Position numbers and translations under genes: made by a program
In this document: one piece after another, positions 38,271 through 46,220 of the stretch
Layout of the letters: each line of letters starts with the position of its first letter
Numbering within the stretch: position 1 is the first letter of the stretch
Notes under the pieces: generated by a model
What the model was told of the DNA's origin: nothing
Seen by the model: the letters and a program-made list of their open reading frames with translations, nothing else
Databases searched by the model: none
Assembly (NCBI GenBank): GCA_934565795.1
Contig: CAKTIM010000018.1
Coordinates: forward strand, 1 to 46,220
Origin: an uncultured Oscillospiraceae bacterium
GTDB taxonomy: Bacteria > Bacillota > Clostridia > Oscillospirales > Oscillospiraceae
Direction: 5' to 3'
Length of the DNA stretch: 46,220 nt

Positions 38271-38809
38271 CTTTCCAGCTGCATGCCCAAAAAGCTGGCT
38301 GCCGTCCGCGCCAGGGTGCGATCGGAATCCTGGAGCGGGGAGTCGTTTTCGCCCAGCAGCAGCATCACGCATCCCATCAGATCCCCCTGGGACAGAATGG
38401 GGGCCGCCGCGCCCAGATGATACTTGTCCGTCCCATCCGCCGCCCGGATGGGGGACTCGCCGCTCTGATACAGATAGTTCTTCCGCTGCTCCATGATCCG
38501 CTCCAGCTCAGGGGAATTGGGCTTGTCCATCAGATCCCGCTTGGGCGCACCATGCAGCGCAATAATGCTGTCCCGATCCGCCACCGCCGCAATATGCCCC
38601 GTGGCCGCCACAATGGACTCACACATCTGCGACGCAAACTCCTGCAAATCCCCCATCGGCGAATACTTCCGAAAAATCACCCCGCCATCCTTCTCCGTAT
38701 AAATCTCCAACGGGTCGCCCTCGCGGATTCGGAGTGTTCTGCGGATCTCCTTCGGAATCACGATCCGCCCCAGGTCGTCTACCCGGCGTACAATGCCTGT
38801 TGCTTTCAT
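38267..38809 (-). CDS. spoVT: Stage V sporulation protein T (SpoVT, AbrB family)
   Basis: 180 residues. The swapped-hairpin AbrB domain is at the N-terminus: MKATGIVRRVDDLGRIVIPK, then EIRRTLRIREGDPLEIYTEK, matching the SpoVT pattern almost position for position. The C-terminal GAF-like domain (about 55-178) includes YSPMGDLQEFASQMCESIVA and an ATGHIAAVADRDSIIAL stretch. AAAGGAG lies nine bases before ATG 38809; upstream Met codons in frame lack a ribosome site. SpoVT is a forespore regulator that tunes sigma-G genes, so the host belongs to a sporulating lineage. The stop TAG is formed by the edge of an inverted-repeat element. Confidence 0.95.
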   Translation of the reverse strand: MKATGIVRRVDDLGRIVIPKEIRRTLRIREGDPLEIYTEKDGGVIFRKYSPMGDLQEFASQMCESIVAATGHIAAVADRDSIIALHGAPKRDLMDKPNSPELERIMEQRKNYLYQSGESPIRAADGTDKYHLGAAAPILSQGDLMGCVMLLLGENDSPLQDSDRTLARTAASFLGMQLES

Positions 38810-39188
38810 ATTTTCTTCTCCTTTGAAGCGCATACCGGGGCACATCCGCAAACCACCAACACACCCCCGCAGCGCGCGTTTTTCTCCGATAGAAGTATTT
38901 GCAGGAAAAGGGGAATTATGTAATGGGGAAGAAAATTAGAGTATGGCTAGACGCAGCTGCGATGAAACAATAACGCACGTTGGTAAAGATATGTTGACGG
39001 GAACCAATTCATTGCGTTATACTAGGCATTGAAGAGAAGAAATAGGATGCCGAGTTGACAGCTGTCGGGGTTAAGACAATTTATAATATGGCGTGGCGTT
39101 CAGCGGGGAAATGGTTGAAGTTACTGTTGGATGACAAGAAAATCTACCTTGTTGCAGATGAAACAGCGTAGGCAGAAAGGATAGAAAG
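38810..39188. other. Intergenic region with a rightward promoter
   Basis: A candidate promoter TTGACG (38994-38999), 18-base spacer, TATACT (39018-39023) faces the lipoprotein gene, leaving a leader of about 160 nt. A second TATAAT (39082-39087) has no well-spaced -35. A 27-codon frame from ATG 39088 (MAWRSAGKWLKLLLDDKKIY) ends just before the lipoprotein's ribosome site but has no site of its own, so I do not call it a gene. I found no clear sigma-G promoter for spoVT. Confidence 0.5.
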
Positions 39189-41123
39189 ATGAGAAAGAAG
39201 ACATACGTAAGATTTTTGGTAATTCTTTTGGCACTATCGTTTGTCGGCTGTGCTCCTTCAGCCGAAAACAATGTACAGCCGACGATTTTGAATGATTCTG
39301 CTGCCGTTCAAGGTGAAACCGCTGCTGACCAGGAGACAGAAAAGATATTGGATGCCACTGAGTCGGAAAAGAAAGCAGACGCGATCACCGAAGCGGAGGA
39401 AAGTGCTAGCGCTGTATTGTCGGAGGAGGAAAAGAAGTCGGTAGAGCAGCGCAACTCTTTTTCGATGATGTATTATCTGGCAATCACCGCAGAAGAAATC
39501 CGTACTTCAAAGGATAACCGCTTGATCCTTGAGGACATATACACTTCGTTGCTGAATGATATTAATCCCGGTGCGGTAGACGAAATCACGCAGGATCACC
39601 TGAAAAATCTGCGTGATATCATCAAATCGTATTTGAATATTTCTGAAAAAAGGGAGAGGCTTCAGTTTATCTGCAACCAGGAGAAAGCGGCGGCAATGAG
39701 GAATGTGGTGCCCAATCCTCTTGCAATTCTTTCCGTATCCAACGCATTGAATTGGAGAAAATTGGCCCTAACTGTGGCCTATACGGCGGTTGACTCTTAC
39801 AATAATTATAAACGTGCAGGCGAAAGTGCGAGCATGGCGTTTATTATGAGCGGGTGGGAGCTGGATGACGAAGAGAAAGATGCCGTCATGAAAAATCGTG
39901 ACCGCGCCTTTGACTATATGGTGGATATGGTTCAGGAGCATGAGCTGGACGGCCTGAAAACCCTTAACGAAAGGGCCATCGAGAGGTTTGCGGAGATTTC
40001 CGCGACTGCAAATGCTTCCGAAAAAATAAAGCTTTTGTGTGCAGAAGAATCAACTTACGGCATGCTGGGTAATTATTGGCTGGAACTTGCGGATGCGTAT
40101 TTTGAAACGTCCCAGTATGAAAAGTGTCTGGAATGCGTGGCAGTGTACAATAGTCTGGCAACGGGCATATACAGAAAAGATTTTAACTATGTACAAATTC
40201 TTCCAGAGGCAATTGTAGCCGCGCAAGAAACTTATTTCGGAGCTCAGTACGTGGAAACCATTGCCGGATTTGCCGATGCAATCCTTGCAAATACATTCAC
40301 CGATGATTGGTCTGTACGATACTTTGCGGCGCAGGCTTATTTGGATTTGTATGCCAAGACCGATGACAACGCCTACCTGGAGAAGGCATACAAAATTACG
40401 TCTGAAAATGTTACCGTGCTCCTAAAGGAGCAGCGGACATTAAATAATGCGTATTTGGCCGATATTGTTGAGCAGACGGCAGCTGAGCCGGATTATCGGT
40501 ATATGACTGAGTCTGAGAAAAAAGAGGCAAAACAGGAGTATAAGGATGAGCAAAGGCGAATCAAGGATTATAATAAGGCGTTGAGGGAAAGCCGCAAAAC
40601 AGAGCTGCCTGCTTTGTATGAACCACTGATTTTGAACTGTGAATTGCTGTTCGCTCTTGCAAATAAGGTAAACATAAGCAGGGACGAACAGGCAGACATC
40701 CGTGCGATTTTGGAAACAGACACAAACGGTATATTCCTTGTAAAACCGATTAATGATGCATATTCCTTTGGAGAATGTGACACAAAAAATACCATTGAGC
40801 TGTCCAAGAATGAAATCATCATTCCGGCAGAGCTTTTGACAGCAGGGTCAACCATAACTGTTTCAGTGACTGACAACGGCATTGTAACAACAATTGACGA
40901 TTGTGTTATCTCAAAAGTGGAGCGTGAAGGTACTACGATCGATACCTTCAAGGCTCATATATACAGCAAGGGATGGGAAAAGTGCGATTGGACTGCGGAT
41001 TCAGAGATAACCATCTCCATTACCTACGCGGATGCATATGGAAAAACAGCAGCTTTCAAATTTACCGTGGGGACTTTTGAGGAACATTGGTATGGAGATA
41101 AAGTGGAGTTTGTGGCTCAATGA
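39189..41123 (+). CDS. Large lipoprotein of unknown function with helical and Ig-like regions
   Basis: 644 residues. The lipoprotein signal MRKKTYVRFLVILLALSFVG ends at Cys21, followed by an acidic Ala/Glu-rich linker (about 30-80). A long helical region (about 90-480) has TPR-like stretches such as YWLELADAYFETSQYEKCLE and WSVRYFAAQAYLDLYAK, then a strongly charged coil (EKKEAKQEYKDEQRRIKDYN). The C-terminal 110 residues form a beta-sandwich-like domain (NEIIIPAELLTAGSTITVSV). AGAAAGGATAG lies before the ATG. Base composition is clearly more AT-rich than the core genes, suggesting transfer. It overlaps the next gene by ATGA. No family recognised. Confidence 0.75.
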   Translation: MRKKTYVRFLVILLALSFVGCAPSAENNVQPTILNDSAAVQGETAADQETEKILDATESEKKADAITEAEESASAVLSEEEKKSVEQRNSFSMMYYLAITAEEIRTSKDNRLILEDIYTSLLNDINPGAVDEITQDHLKNLRDIIKSYLNISEKRERLQFICNQEKAAAMRNVVPNPLAILSVSNALNWRKLALTVAYTAVDSYNNYKRAGESASMAFIMSGWELDDEEKDAVMKNRDRAFDYMVDMVQEHELDGLKTLNERAIERFAEISATANASEKIKLLCAEESTYGMLGNYWLELADAYFETSQYEKCLECVAVYNSLATGIYRKDFNYVQILPEAIVAAQETYFGAQYVETIAGFADAILANTFTDDWSVRYFAAQAYLDLYAKTDDNAYLEKAYKITSENVTVLLKEQRTLNNAYLADIVEQTAAEPDYRYMTESEKKEAKQEYKDEQRRIKDYNKALRESRKTELPALYEPLILNCELLFALANKVNISRDEQADIRAILETDTNGIFLVKPINDAYSFGECDTKNTIELSKNEIIIPAELLTAGSTITVSVTDNGIVTTIDDCVISKVEREGTTIDTFKAHIYSKGWEKCDWTADSEITISITYADAYGKTAAFKFTVGTFEEHWYGDKVEFVAQ

Positions 41124-41980
41124 AGAGAAAGACCTTTTCTTTAATCCTTGTTGCTCTGCTTGTGCTAAGCTCATACGGCTGCGCAGATTCCAAAGAAGGA
41201 ACATTCAGCATTCATTTTATCGATGTTGGGCAGGGAGATTCAGCCCTGGTGGAATGTGATGGACGATATATGTTGATTGACGGAGGCAACGAGGCGGCCG
41301 GAGATAAAGTGTATAATGTTCTTGAAGAGAAAGGTATTCAGCATTTGGATATCCTAGCAATTTCGCACATGCACTCAGATCATATTGGTGGCTTGATTAA
41401 AGCACTCACCTACGCTTCAAGAATTGATAAAACGCTTGCAAATTCCACCTACGGGCAGACTGCAATCTTCAGCAGGATGGAGCACGAGCTTAGCATAAAT
41501 GGAGCGGAGATAACAGTGCCCCGCGTTGGTGACAAATACCGATTTGGAAGTGCCGAAATAGAAATAATTGACGTGGCTTCGTCGTCAGAAAATGACGGGC
41601 TTGTGTTGATGATTACTTACGGGGATACAAAGTTTTTGTTTACTGGTGATATTGAAGATGACGCGCAGACAAGAATTTCGGATAAGTATGAAAATGAAAA
41701 AGATGAGGCCTACAAGATCAATCTGATCAAAATGCCGCATCACGGGTCTATGAGCCTGCAGACCGTTAGTGGAACAGGCTCGCTGTATCGGTTTATAAGA
41801 ACATTTATGCCTGATTATGCAGTTATCTCCGTAGGTCAAGGCAATATGTATGAGCACCCGCGTCGGGAGACACTGGATTTGCTTGAAGACGCGGGGGTGA
41901 GAGTGTACAGAACAGATATAAACGGAGACATCATCGTTCGTTCAGACGGTAAGTCTATATCGGTTGAATGCTCCAGGTGA
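41120..41980 (+). CDS. Lipoprotein ComEC/Rec2-type metallo-beta-lactamase hydrolase
   Basis: 286 residues. The lipoprotein signal ends SSYGC (Cys21). The hydrolase domain begins IHFIDVGQGDSALVECDGRY, identical in layout to the C-terminal domain of ComEC. The metal ligands are HMHSDH (83-88), Asp177 in FLFTGDIED and His207 in PHHGS. SVGQGNMYEHPRRETLDLLE near the end is also ComEC-like. No membrane channel domain is present. The enzyme would act outside the membrane, probably as a nuclease or phosphodiesterase on DNA, RNA or nucleotides. Coupled to the preceding lipoprotein gene (ATGA), so the two likely form a complex. Confidence 0.85.
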   Translation: MKRKTFSLILVALLVLSSYGCADSKEGTFSIHFIDVGQGDSALVECDGRYMLIDGGNEAAGDKVYNVLEEKGIQHLDILAISHMHSDHIGGLIKALTYASRIDKTLANSTYGQTAIFSRMEHELSINGAEITVPRVGDKYRFGSAEIEIIDVASSSENDGLVLMITYGDTKFLFTGDIEDDAQTRISDKYENEKDEAYKINLIKMPHHGSMSLQTVSGTGSLYRFIRTFMPDYAVISVGQGNMYEHPRRETLDLLEDAGVRVYRTDINGDIIVRSDGKSISVECSR

Positions 41981-42366
41981 TTGAATCTTGCCTATCATGT
42001 AAACGGAGATATAACATGTTAAAAAGCGCTGAGAATTGCGCAAAAATGTAGTATTGAAAGGGATGCTTGATAGTGGTAAGGATTCTGTTTGTCTGCCACG
42101 GCAGTACACTATCAAAGCCCGGAAACGCCTGATTTTCAAGGACTTTTTGGGATTGCTTCGAGCAATTTACTACCCATTTACTACTTTTGAAAACCTAAAA
42201 AACTGACAACTGCCTCCGCGCGATAGCAAATGAAAATATTCAACTATATTGTATGGCAGAAAGGACGTTGCACCAGCAGCGTCCTTTCTGTTATCTGGTC
42301 TTGCCGCAGATTTTGAAAAAAGTCTGTGGCTTTTTTCATGCCCAAATTCAGAAAGGAGGCGACGCT
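41981..42366. other. Intergenic region, probable edge of the conjugative element
   Basis: No gene seen. A nested inverted repeat TTGATAGTG ... CACTATCAA (42067-42115) encloses CTGCC-ac-GGCAG (42093-42104). Further right is a direct/inverted AT-rich tract with ACTACCCATTTACTAC. Composition changes from AT-rich to GC-rich across it. The left end, an attachment site or a transfer origin of the Tn1549-like element could lie here, but I cannot place an exact junction. Confidence 0.4.
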
Positions 42367-43566
42367 ATGTACTTTACTTCCGGCCAAGACCGGGTCTTTG
42401 AACGGCTGATGCAGGAAAAGCCCGGTTTCGATCATTACGACGGCGGCGGGGCGAACGCGCCGGAGGATTGCGGCAGTTGCCGCTTATATCGCCCGGATTG
42501 GAAATATCAATACTGCGTGTATGCAGAGTGTCCCTATCAGCCGGGCAAGCTGACCGCCCTTGCTGCGGTCAAATTCACAGTGAAAGGAGCTGACGACGAT
42601 ATGGCAGTATTCCGCGTGGAGAAGAACAAAGGCTATACGGTGATGTCCAACCATCACCTGCGGAACAAAGCCCTGTCCCTGAAAGCCAAGGGCCTGCTGT
42701 CACAAATGCTGTCCTTGCCGGAGGATTGGGATTACACCCTAAAGGGCCTGTCCCTTATCAACCGGGAAAGCATTGACGCCATCAGGACGGCGGTGTGGGA
42801 GCTGGAACGGGCCGGATATATCAGACGGGAACAGGGCCGCGACGCAAAGGGCAAAATGGCCGATATGGTCTATACCATTTACGAGCAGCCGGTGTTGGAT
42901 AAGCCGGTATTGGAAAACCCGGTGTTGGAAAATCCAACATCGGATAACCCGACATCGGATAATCCGGCGTCGGGAAATCCAACGCAATTAAATAAAGAGA
43001 TACAAAGAACTAACTCACCAAGAAAAGAAAAATTAAATACAGATGGACAAAGTACCGATTCCATTCCTTTCCCATCCCTGACCCCTGCCCCTGTGGAGAA
43101 CGAGGCGGCGGCTGCACCGCCGGAATGGAAAGGAACAGGAAAGGATGCGGCAGTACAGATTTATCGGGAAATCCTTTTGGAGAATATCGAGTATGACTAT
43201 CTCATTCAGGACAGTTCCATTGACCGGGAGCAGCTTGACGAGATCGTTGACCTGATGCTGGAAACCGTCTGCACCTCCCGCAAGACCATCCGTATTGCCG
43301 GGGATGATTACCCTGCCGAGCTGGTGAAATCCAAGTTTATGAAGCTGAACAGCGAACATATTCGCTTTGTCTTTGACTGTCTGCGGGAGAACACTACGAA
43401 AGTCCGCAATATCAAGCAGTATTTACGGGCTATGCTGTTCAATGCCCCCAGCACCATCAGTAACTACTATACGTCCCTTGTGGCGCACGATATGGCGCAG
43501 CCGGATTGGGACAAGCCGAAATCCGGCCTGCCGGACTATTCCTGTTCGCCGGATGAAAGCCTGTGA
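42367..43566 (+). CDS. Conjugative-element replication-initiator-like protein (HTH, DUF6017)
   Basis: 399 residues. The N-terminal 78 residues form a Cys-containing segment (PEDCGSCRLYRPDWKYQYCV and YAECPYQPG). A second ATG at 42601 begins MAVFRVEKNKGYTVMSNHHL, the usual start of this family. It is followed by the winged-helix RepA-like domain (LSLKAKGLLSQMLSLPEDWD, LINRESIDAIRTAVWELERA). A Pro/Asn pentapeptide array and a C-terminal DUF6017 domain (LVKSKFMKLNSEHIRFVFDC; YLRAMLFNAP) complete it. Both starts have good ribosome sites: AAAGGAGG for 42367 and AAAGGAG for 42601. So either the two parts are fused or a short form is made internally. First gene of the Tn1549-like transfer region. Confidence 0.85.
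   Translation: MYFTSGQDRVFERLMQEKPGFDHYDGGGANAPEDCGSCRLYRPDWKYQYCVYAECPYQPGKLTALAAVKFTVKGADDDMAVFRVEKNKGYTVMSNHHLRNKALSLKAKGLLSQMLSLPEDWDYTLKGLSLINRESIDAIRTAVWELERAGYIRREQGRDAKGKMADMVYTIYEQPVLDKPVLENPVLENPTSDNPTSDNPASGNPTQLNKEIQRTNSPRKEKLNTDGQSTDSIPFPSLTPAPVENEAAAAPPEWKGTGKDAAVQIYREILLENIEYDYLIQDSSIDREQLDEIVDLMLETVCTSRKTIRIAGDDYPAELVKSKFMKLNSEHIRFVFDCLRENTTKVRNIKQYLRAMLFNAPSTISNYYTSLVAHDMAQPDWDKPKSGLPDYSCSPDESL
42889..42993 (+). repeat. Seven 15-bp tandem repeats coding for P-x-x-x-N units
   Basis: Units translate as PVLDK, PVLEN, PVLEN, PTSDN, PTSDN, PASGN, PTQLN. They form the linker between the HTH and DUF6017 domains. Adjacent identical units point to slippage expansion. Confidence 0.9.
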
Positions 43567-43660
43567 GGAAAAGGAGGCGCTTTGAACTGTTGTTACCTGC
43601 GGCGTCTGGTGGTTCCACCTTAGACGACATTTTTGACTTTCTGACAAGGAGGGATGCTTA

Positions 43661-44137
43661 TTGCAGGAAGAAGTCGATCAGAAAACCATTGCCCTGTCCA
43701 TAAAAACGGGCAAGCTCACGGCCCAGGTGCTGCAAGCGGCGCTGAAAAAGTATTTGCAGCACCGGGCCAAGGGCAAGACCACGCTGCACCACGGCCAGCA
43801 GAGCCTAAAGCAGCTTAAAAAGCATGGGGCGGCCCTCTCCAACATTGAGATTACCGAGGCCAACATTGGTGCGTTCAAGTCCTGTGCCAAGAAATACGGC
43901 GTGGATTTTGCCTTGCGAAAGGATAAGACCACCCAGCCGCCCCACTACGTTGTGATCTTCAAATCCAAGGATGCGGACAATCTGGAACAGGCGTTCCGGG
44001 AGTTTACGGCAAAGACACTCTCCAAGGAGCAGCGGCCCTCCATCCGTAAGGTGCTGTCTGCTATGAAGCAAAAGACAGCGGAGCAGACCAAGCAGAGGGC
44101 CAAGGAGAAAATCAGAGAAAGGGGGCTGGAACGGTGA
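43661..44137 (+). CDS. DUF3801 / PcfB-family conjugation protein
   Basis: 158 residues from a TTG at 43661, eight bases after AAGGAGG. Family blocks are KTGKLTAQVLQAALKKYLQH at the N-terminus, GKTTLHHGQQSLKQLKKHGA and the core IEITEANIGAFKSCAKKYGV, then DFALRKDKTTQPPHYVVIFK. A basic helical tail (KQKTAEQTKQRAKEKIRERG) follows. PcfB-like proteins are relaxosome or coupling accessory factors in Gram-positive conjugation. Its stop overlaps the GTG of the coupling protein gene (GTGA), supporting a joint role. Confidence 0.9.
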   Translation: MQEEVDQKTIALSIKTGKLTAQVLQAALKKYLQHRAKGKTTLHHGQQSLKQLKKHGAALSNIEITEANIGAFKSCAKKYGVDFALRKDKTTQPPHYVVIFKSKDADNLEQAFREFTAKTLSKEQRPSIRKVLSAMKQKTAEQTKQRAKEKIRERGLER

Positions 44138-45942
44138 AGCCTGATATAAAAAAGCTGGTGATCCTCAACCTCCCATATCTGATTTTTGTGTACCTGTTCG
44201 GAAAATGCGGGCAGGCGTACCGGCTGGCCGCCGGTGCCGACCTTTCGGGAAAGCTCCTGCATCTTGCGGACGTCTTCACGGCGGCCTTTGCAAATCCCCT
44301 CCCCAGTCTGCACCTGTTTGATTTCTGCGTCGGCGTCGCCGGTGCTTTGATCGTACGACTGGTGGTGTACTGCAAGGGCAAGAACGCCAAGAAATACCGC
44401 AAGGGCGTGGAGTACGGCAGCGCCCGTTGGGGAACGGCCAAGGATATTGCCCCGTATATCGACCCCAAGTTTGAAAACAATATTCTGCTGACCCAAACGG
44501 AACGGCTGACTATGACCGGGCGGCCCAAAGCCCCCAAGACAGCCCGGAACAAAAACGTGCTGGTGATCGGCGGCAGCGGTTCAGGAAAAACGCGATTTTT
44601 CGTGAAGCCAAACCTGATGCAATGTTTTCCGACCACGGATTATCCGACCTCATTTGTGGTGACTGACCCCAAAGGCACCCTTGTTCTGGAAACGGGAAAG
44701 ATGTTTCAGCAGGCGAGCTACCGCATAAAAATCCTGAACACCATCAACTTTTCCAAGTCCATGAAATACAATCCGTTCGTCTACATCCACTCGGAAAAGG
44801 ACGTGCTGAAGCTGGTAAATACCCTGATTGCCAACACCAAGGGCGAGGGCGAAAAATCAGCGGAGGATTTTTGGGTGAAGTCGGAACGGCTGTTTTACAC
44901 GGCCCTGATCGGCTACATCTGGTATGAGGCCCCGGCAGAGGAAATGAACTTCACAACGCTGCTGGAAATGATAAATGCCAGTGAAGCCCGCGAGGACGAC
45001 CCGGAGTTTCAAAGCCCCGTAGACCTGATGTTTGAACGGTTGGAGCAGAAAGACCCCGACCATTTTGCTGTGCGGCAGTATAAAAAATTCCTGCTGTCCG
45101 CTGGCAAAACCCGTTCCTCCATCCTGATAAGCTGCGGCGCACGTTTGGCTCCCTTTGACATCCGGGAAGTGCGCGAGCTGATGGAGGACGACGAAATGGA
45201 GCTGGACACCATCGGGGACGAAAAGACGGTGCTGTTTCTCATTATGAGCGACACGGACACCACTTTCAATTTCATTCTGGCTATGCTCCAAAGCCAGTTA
45301 ATCAACTTACTTTGTGACCGGGCCGATGATAAGTACGGAGGGCGGCTGCTTGTCCATGTGCGGCTGATCTTAGACGAGTTTGCCAACATCGGCCAGATAC
45401 CAAATTTTGATAAATTGATTGCAACCATCCGAAGCCGGGAAATCTCGGCTTCTATTATTTTGCAGAGCCAGTCGCAGTTAAAGGCCATCTACAAGGACGC
45501 TGCCGAAATCATATCGGACAACTGCGATTCTGTGCTTTTCCTGAGTGGGCGCGGCAAAAATGCCAAGGAAATCTCCGATGCGCTGGGCAAGGAAACTATT
45601 GACAGTTTCAACACCAGCGAGAACCGGGGGAGCCAGGCATCCCACGGACTGAACTACCAGAAGTTAGGAAAGGAGCTGATGAGCCAAGACGAAATCGCCG
45701 TGATGGACGGCGGCAAGTGTATCTTGCAGCTACGGGGTGTGCGCCCGTTTTTATCGGAGAAATTCGATATTACCAAGCACCCGCGCTACAAATACCTTGC
45801 CGACGCCGACAAGAAGAACACCTTTGATGTGGACAGGTTTTTGACCGCTACGCGCCGGAAACGGCAGCAAGTGGTGACGCAGGACGAGATTTTCGACCTG
45901 TACGAAATTGATCTGTCGGACGAGGACGCCGCCGCTGAATAA
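44134..45942 (+). CDS. VirD4/TraG-type conjugative coupling ATPase
   Basis: 602 residues from GTG 44134. Two N-terminal membrane helices (about 8-24 and 62-80) precede the soluble motor. Walker A is GGSGSGKTR (146-154), followed by FVVTDPKGTLVLETGKMF. Walker B LILDEFANIGQIPNFDKLIA is near 411-430, and the SRxISASIILQSQSQLKAIY stretch is typical of type IV coupling proteins. The C-terminal part has DNCDSVLFLSGRGKNAKEIS. It brings the processed DNA to the secretion channel. Length and motifs match Tn1549/CTn-type elements. The acidic tail (DLSDEDAAAE) is a likely partner-binding end. Confidence 0.95.
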   Translation: MKPDIKKLVILNLPYLIFVYLFGKCGQAYRLAAGADLSGKLLHLADVFTAAFANPLPSLHLFDFCVGVAGALIVRLVVYCKGKNAKKYRKGVEYGSARWGTAKDIAPYIDPKFENNILLTQTERLTMTGRPKAPKTARNKNVLVIGGSGSGKTRFFVKPNLMQCFPTTDYPTSFVVTDPKGTLVLETGKMFQQASYRIKILNTINFSKSMKYNPFVYIHSEKDVLKLVNTLIANTKGEGEKSAEDFWVKSERLFYTALIGYIWYEAPAEEMNFTTLLEMINASEAREDDPEFQSPVDLMFERLEQKDPDHFAVRQYKKFLLSAGKTRSSILISCGARLAPFDIREVRELMEDDEMELDTIGDEKTVLFLIMSDTDTTFNFILAMLQSQLINLLCDRADDKYGGRLLVHVRLILDEFANIGQIPNFDKLIATIRSREISASIILQSQSQLKAIYKDAAEIISDNCDSVLFLSGRGKNAKEISDALGKETIDSFNTSENRGSQASHGLNYQKLGKELMSQDEIAVMDGGKCILQLRGVRPFLSEKFDITKHPRYKYLADADKKNTFDVDRFLTATRRKRQQVVTQDEIFDLYEIDLSDEDAAAE

Positions 45943-45956
45943 GCAGCGGCTATTTT
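45931..45956 (+). terminator. Hairpin at the end of the coupling-protein gene
   Basis: Stem GCCGCT / AGCGGC spans the stop codon and is followed by TATTTT. Possibly an attenuator, since transfer genes continue downstream. Confidence 0.5.
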
Positions 45957-46020
45957 CATACCCAAAACCAAATCAAACAATTTTGTGAGCCGCGAAACGC
46001 GGCAGAAAGTGAGGACATTT

Positions 46021-46161
46021 ATGGAATTTTTCAACAGTGCAGTGAACACTTTGCAGACTATCGTGATCGGACTGGGCGGCGGCCTGTGTGTCTGGGGCGG
46101 CGTCAATCTTCTGGAGGGCTACGGCCAGGACAACCCCGGCGCTAATGCTCATGTACGGTAA
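46021..46161 (+). CDS. Maff2-like small conjugation membrane protein, shortened
   Basis: 46 residues starting MEFFNSAVNTLQTIVIGLGG, then GLCVWGGVNLLEGYGQDNPG, the start of the Maff2/VirB2-like family found after virD4 in Tn1549-type elements. Relatives run to about 70 residues with a second hydrophobic helix. Here the frame leaves the family after NPGA, reads NAHVR and stops. The following bases, in another frame, read LMLMYGKEASNRKQEIDRQH, which is not Maff2. A deletion joining this gene to a downstream one is likely, so the product may be non-functional. AAAGTGAGG precedes the ATG. The window ends 59 bases later. Confidence 0.7.
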   Translation: MEFFNSAVNTLQTIVIGLGGGLCVWGGVNLLEGYGQDNPGANAHVR

Positions 46162-46220
46162 GGAAGCAAGCAACCGAAAACAAGAGATAGACCGCCAGCA
46201 CTACACTATTCCGAACCAAA

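Noticed and set aside
39088..39171. 27-codon frame before the large lipoprotein gene
   Set aside because: No ribosome binding site and no recognisable feature beyond chance.
43567..43660. Short frame between the DUF6017 and DUF3801 genes starting at a TTG after AAAAGGAGG
   Set aside because: Only 13 codons before a stop; the ribosome site is real-looking but I cannot support a product.

Overview
The window looks like a piece of chromosome from an anaerobic, endospore-lineage Firmicute of class Clostridia, most likely a gut Oscillospirales relative. The evidence is a GC-rich core with AGGAGG-type ribosome binding sites, sigma-A promoters with 16-18 bp spacers, a SpoVT sporulation regulator, ECF-type vitamin transport, a salvage-only corrinoid pathway, and the leading part of a Tn1549-like conjugative element. 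Genus-level identity cannot be read from the sequence.

Layout. 1-3.6 kb: a truncated serine hydrolase, a sugar/cation symporter, an anchored esterase with a coupled micropeptide, and a divergent TetR regulator with a 10-bp-arm operator. 3.7-4.1 kb: tRNA-Val(CAC) with promoter and terminator, and a small element with IS6-like ends. 4.1-8.2 kb: a MarR-controlled heterodimeric ABC exporter. 8.3-10.7 kb: a secreted SH3-repeat protein, then a gene-poor stretch holding a decapitated PII gene and a long inverted-repeat element. 10.7-13.9 kb: an AT-richer island with an LRR/zinc-ribbon protein, a small membrane protein, a secreted C39-like peptidase, a 38-residue peptide and a divergent XRE repressor. 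13.9-18.4 kb: RluA pseudouridine synthase, an ABC exporter, a barnase/barstar pair, a ProX-like deacylase and a CHAP amidase.

18.4-25.7 kb is one nine-gene operon read leftwards: ECF module (T, fused A1A2, S), a TIM-barrel protein, CobT, CobU, CobS, a short CobU paralogue and a phosphatase. It encodes uptake and nucleotide-loop assembly of a corrinoid. Across a divergent promoter lie a DUF2284 cysteine-rich protein and a secreted double-DUF4430 protein (the transcobalamin/intrinsic-factor beta-domain fold), which I propose as a surface partner of this operon.

27.3-38.8 kb: PAP2 and VTT membrane proteins, a polar amino acid ABC transporter ending in a TrpR-like regulator gene, an XRE/beta-helix fusion, an MFS transporter, a second MarR-controlled heterodimeric exporter, and spoVT. 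39.2-42.0 kb: an AT-richer pair of lipoproteins, one a stand-alone ComEC-type metallo-beta-lactamase. 42.4 kb to the end: conjugative element genes (replication-initiator-like DUF6017 protein, DUF3801/PcfB, VirD4 coupling protein, a short Maff2-like protein).

A recurring feature is a family of about 170-225 bp inverted-repeat elements (four copies plus one likely half copy). They have two interchangeable end types and sit at the 3' ends of genes, where they supply stop codons or C-terminal codons.
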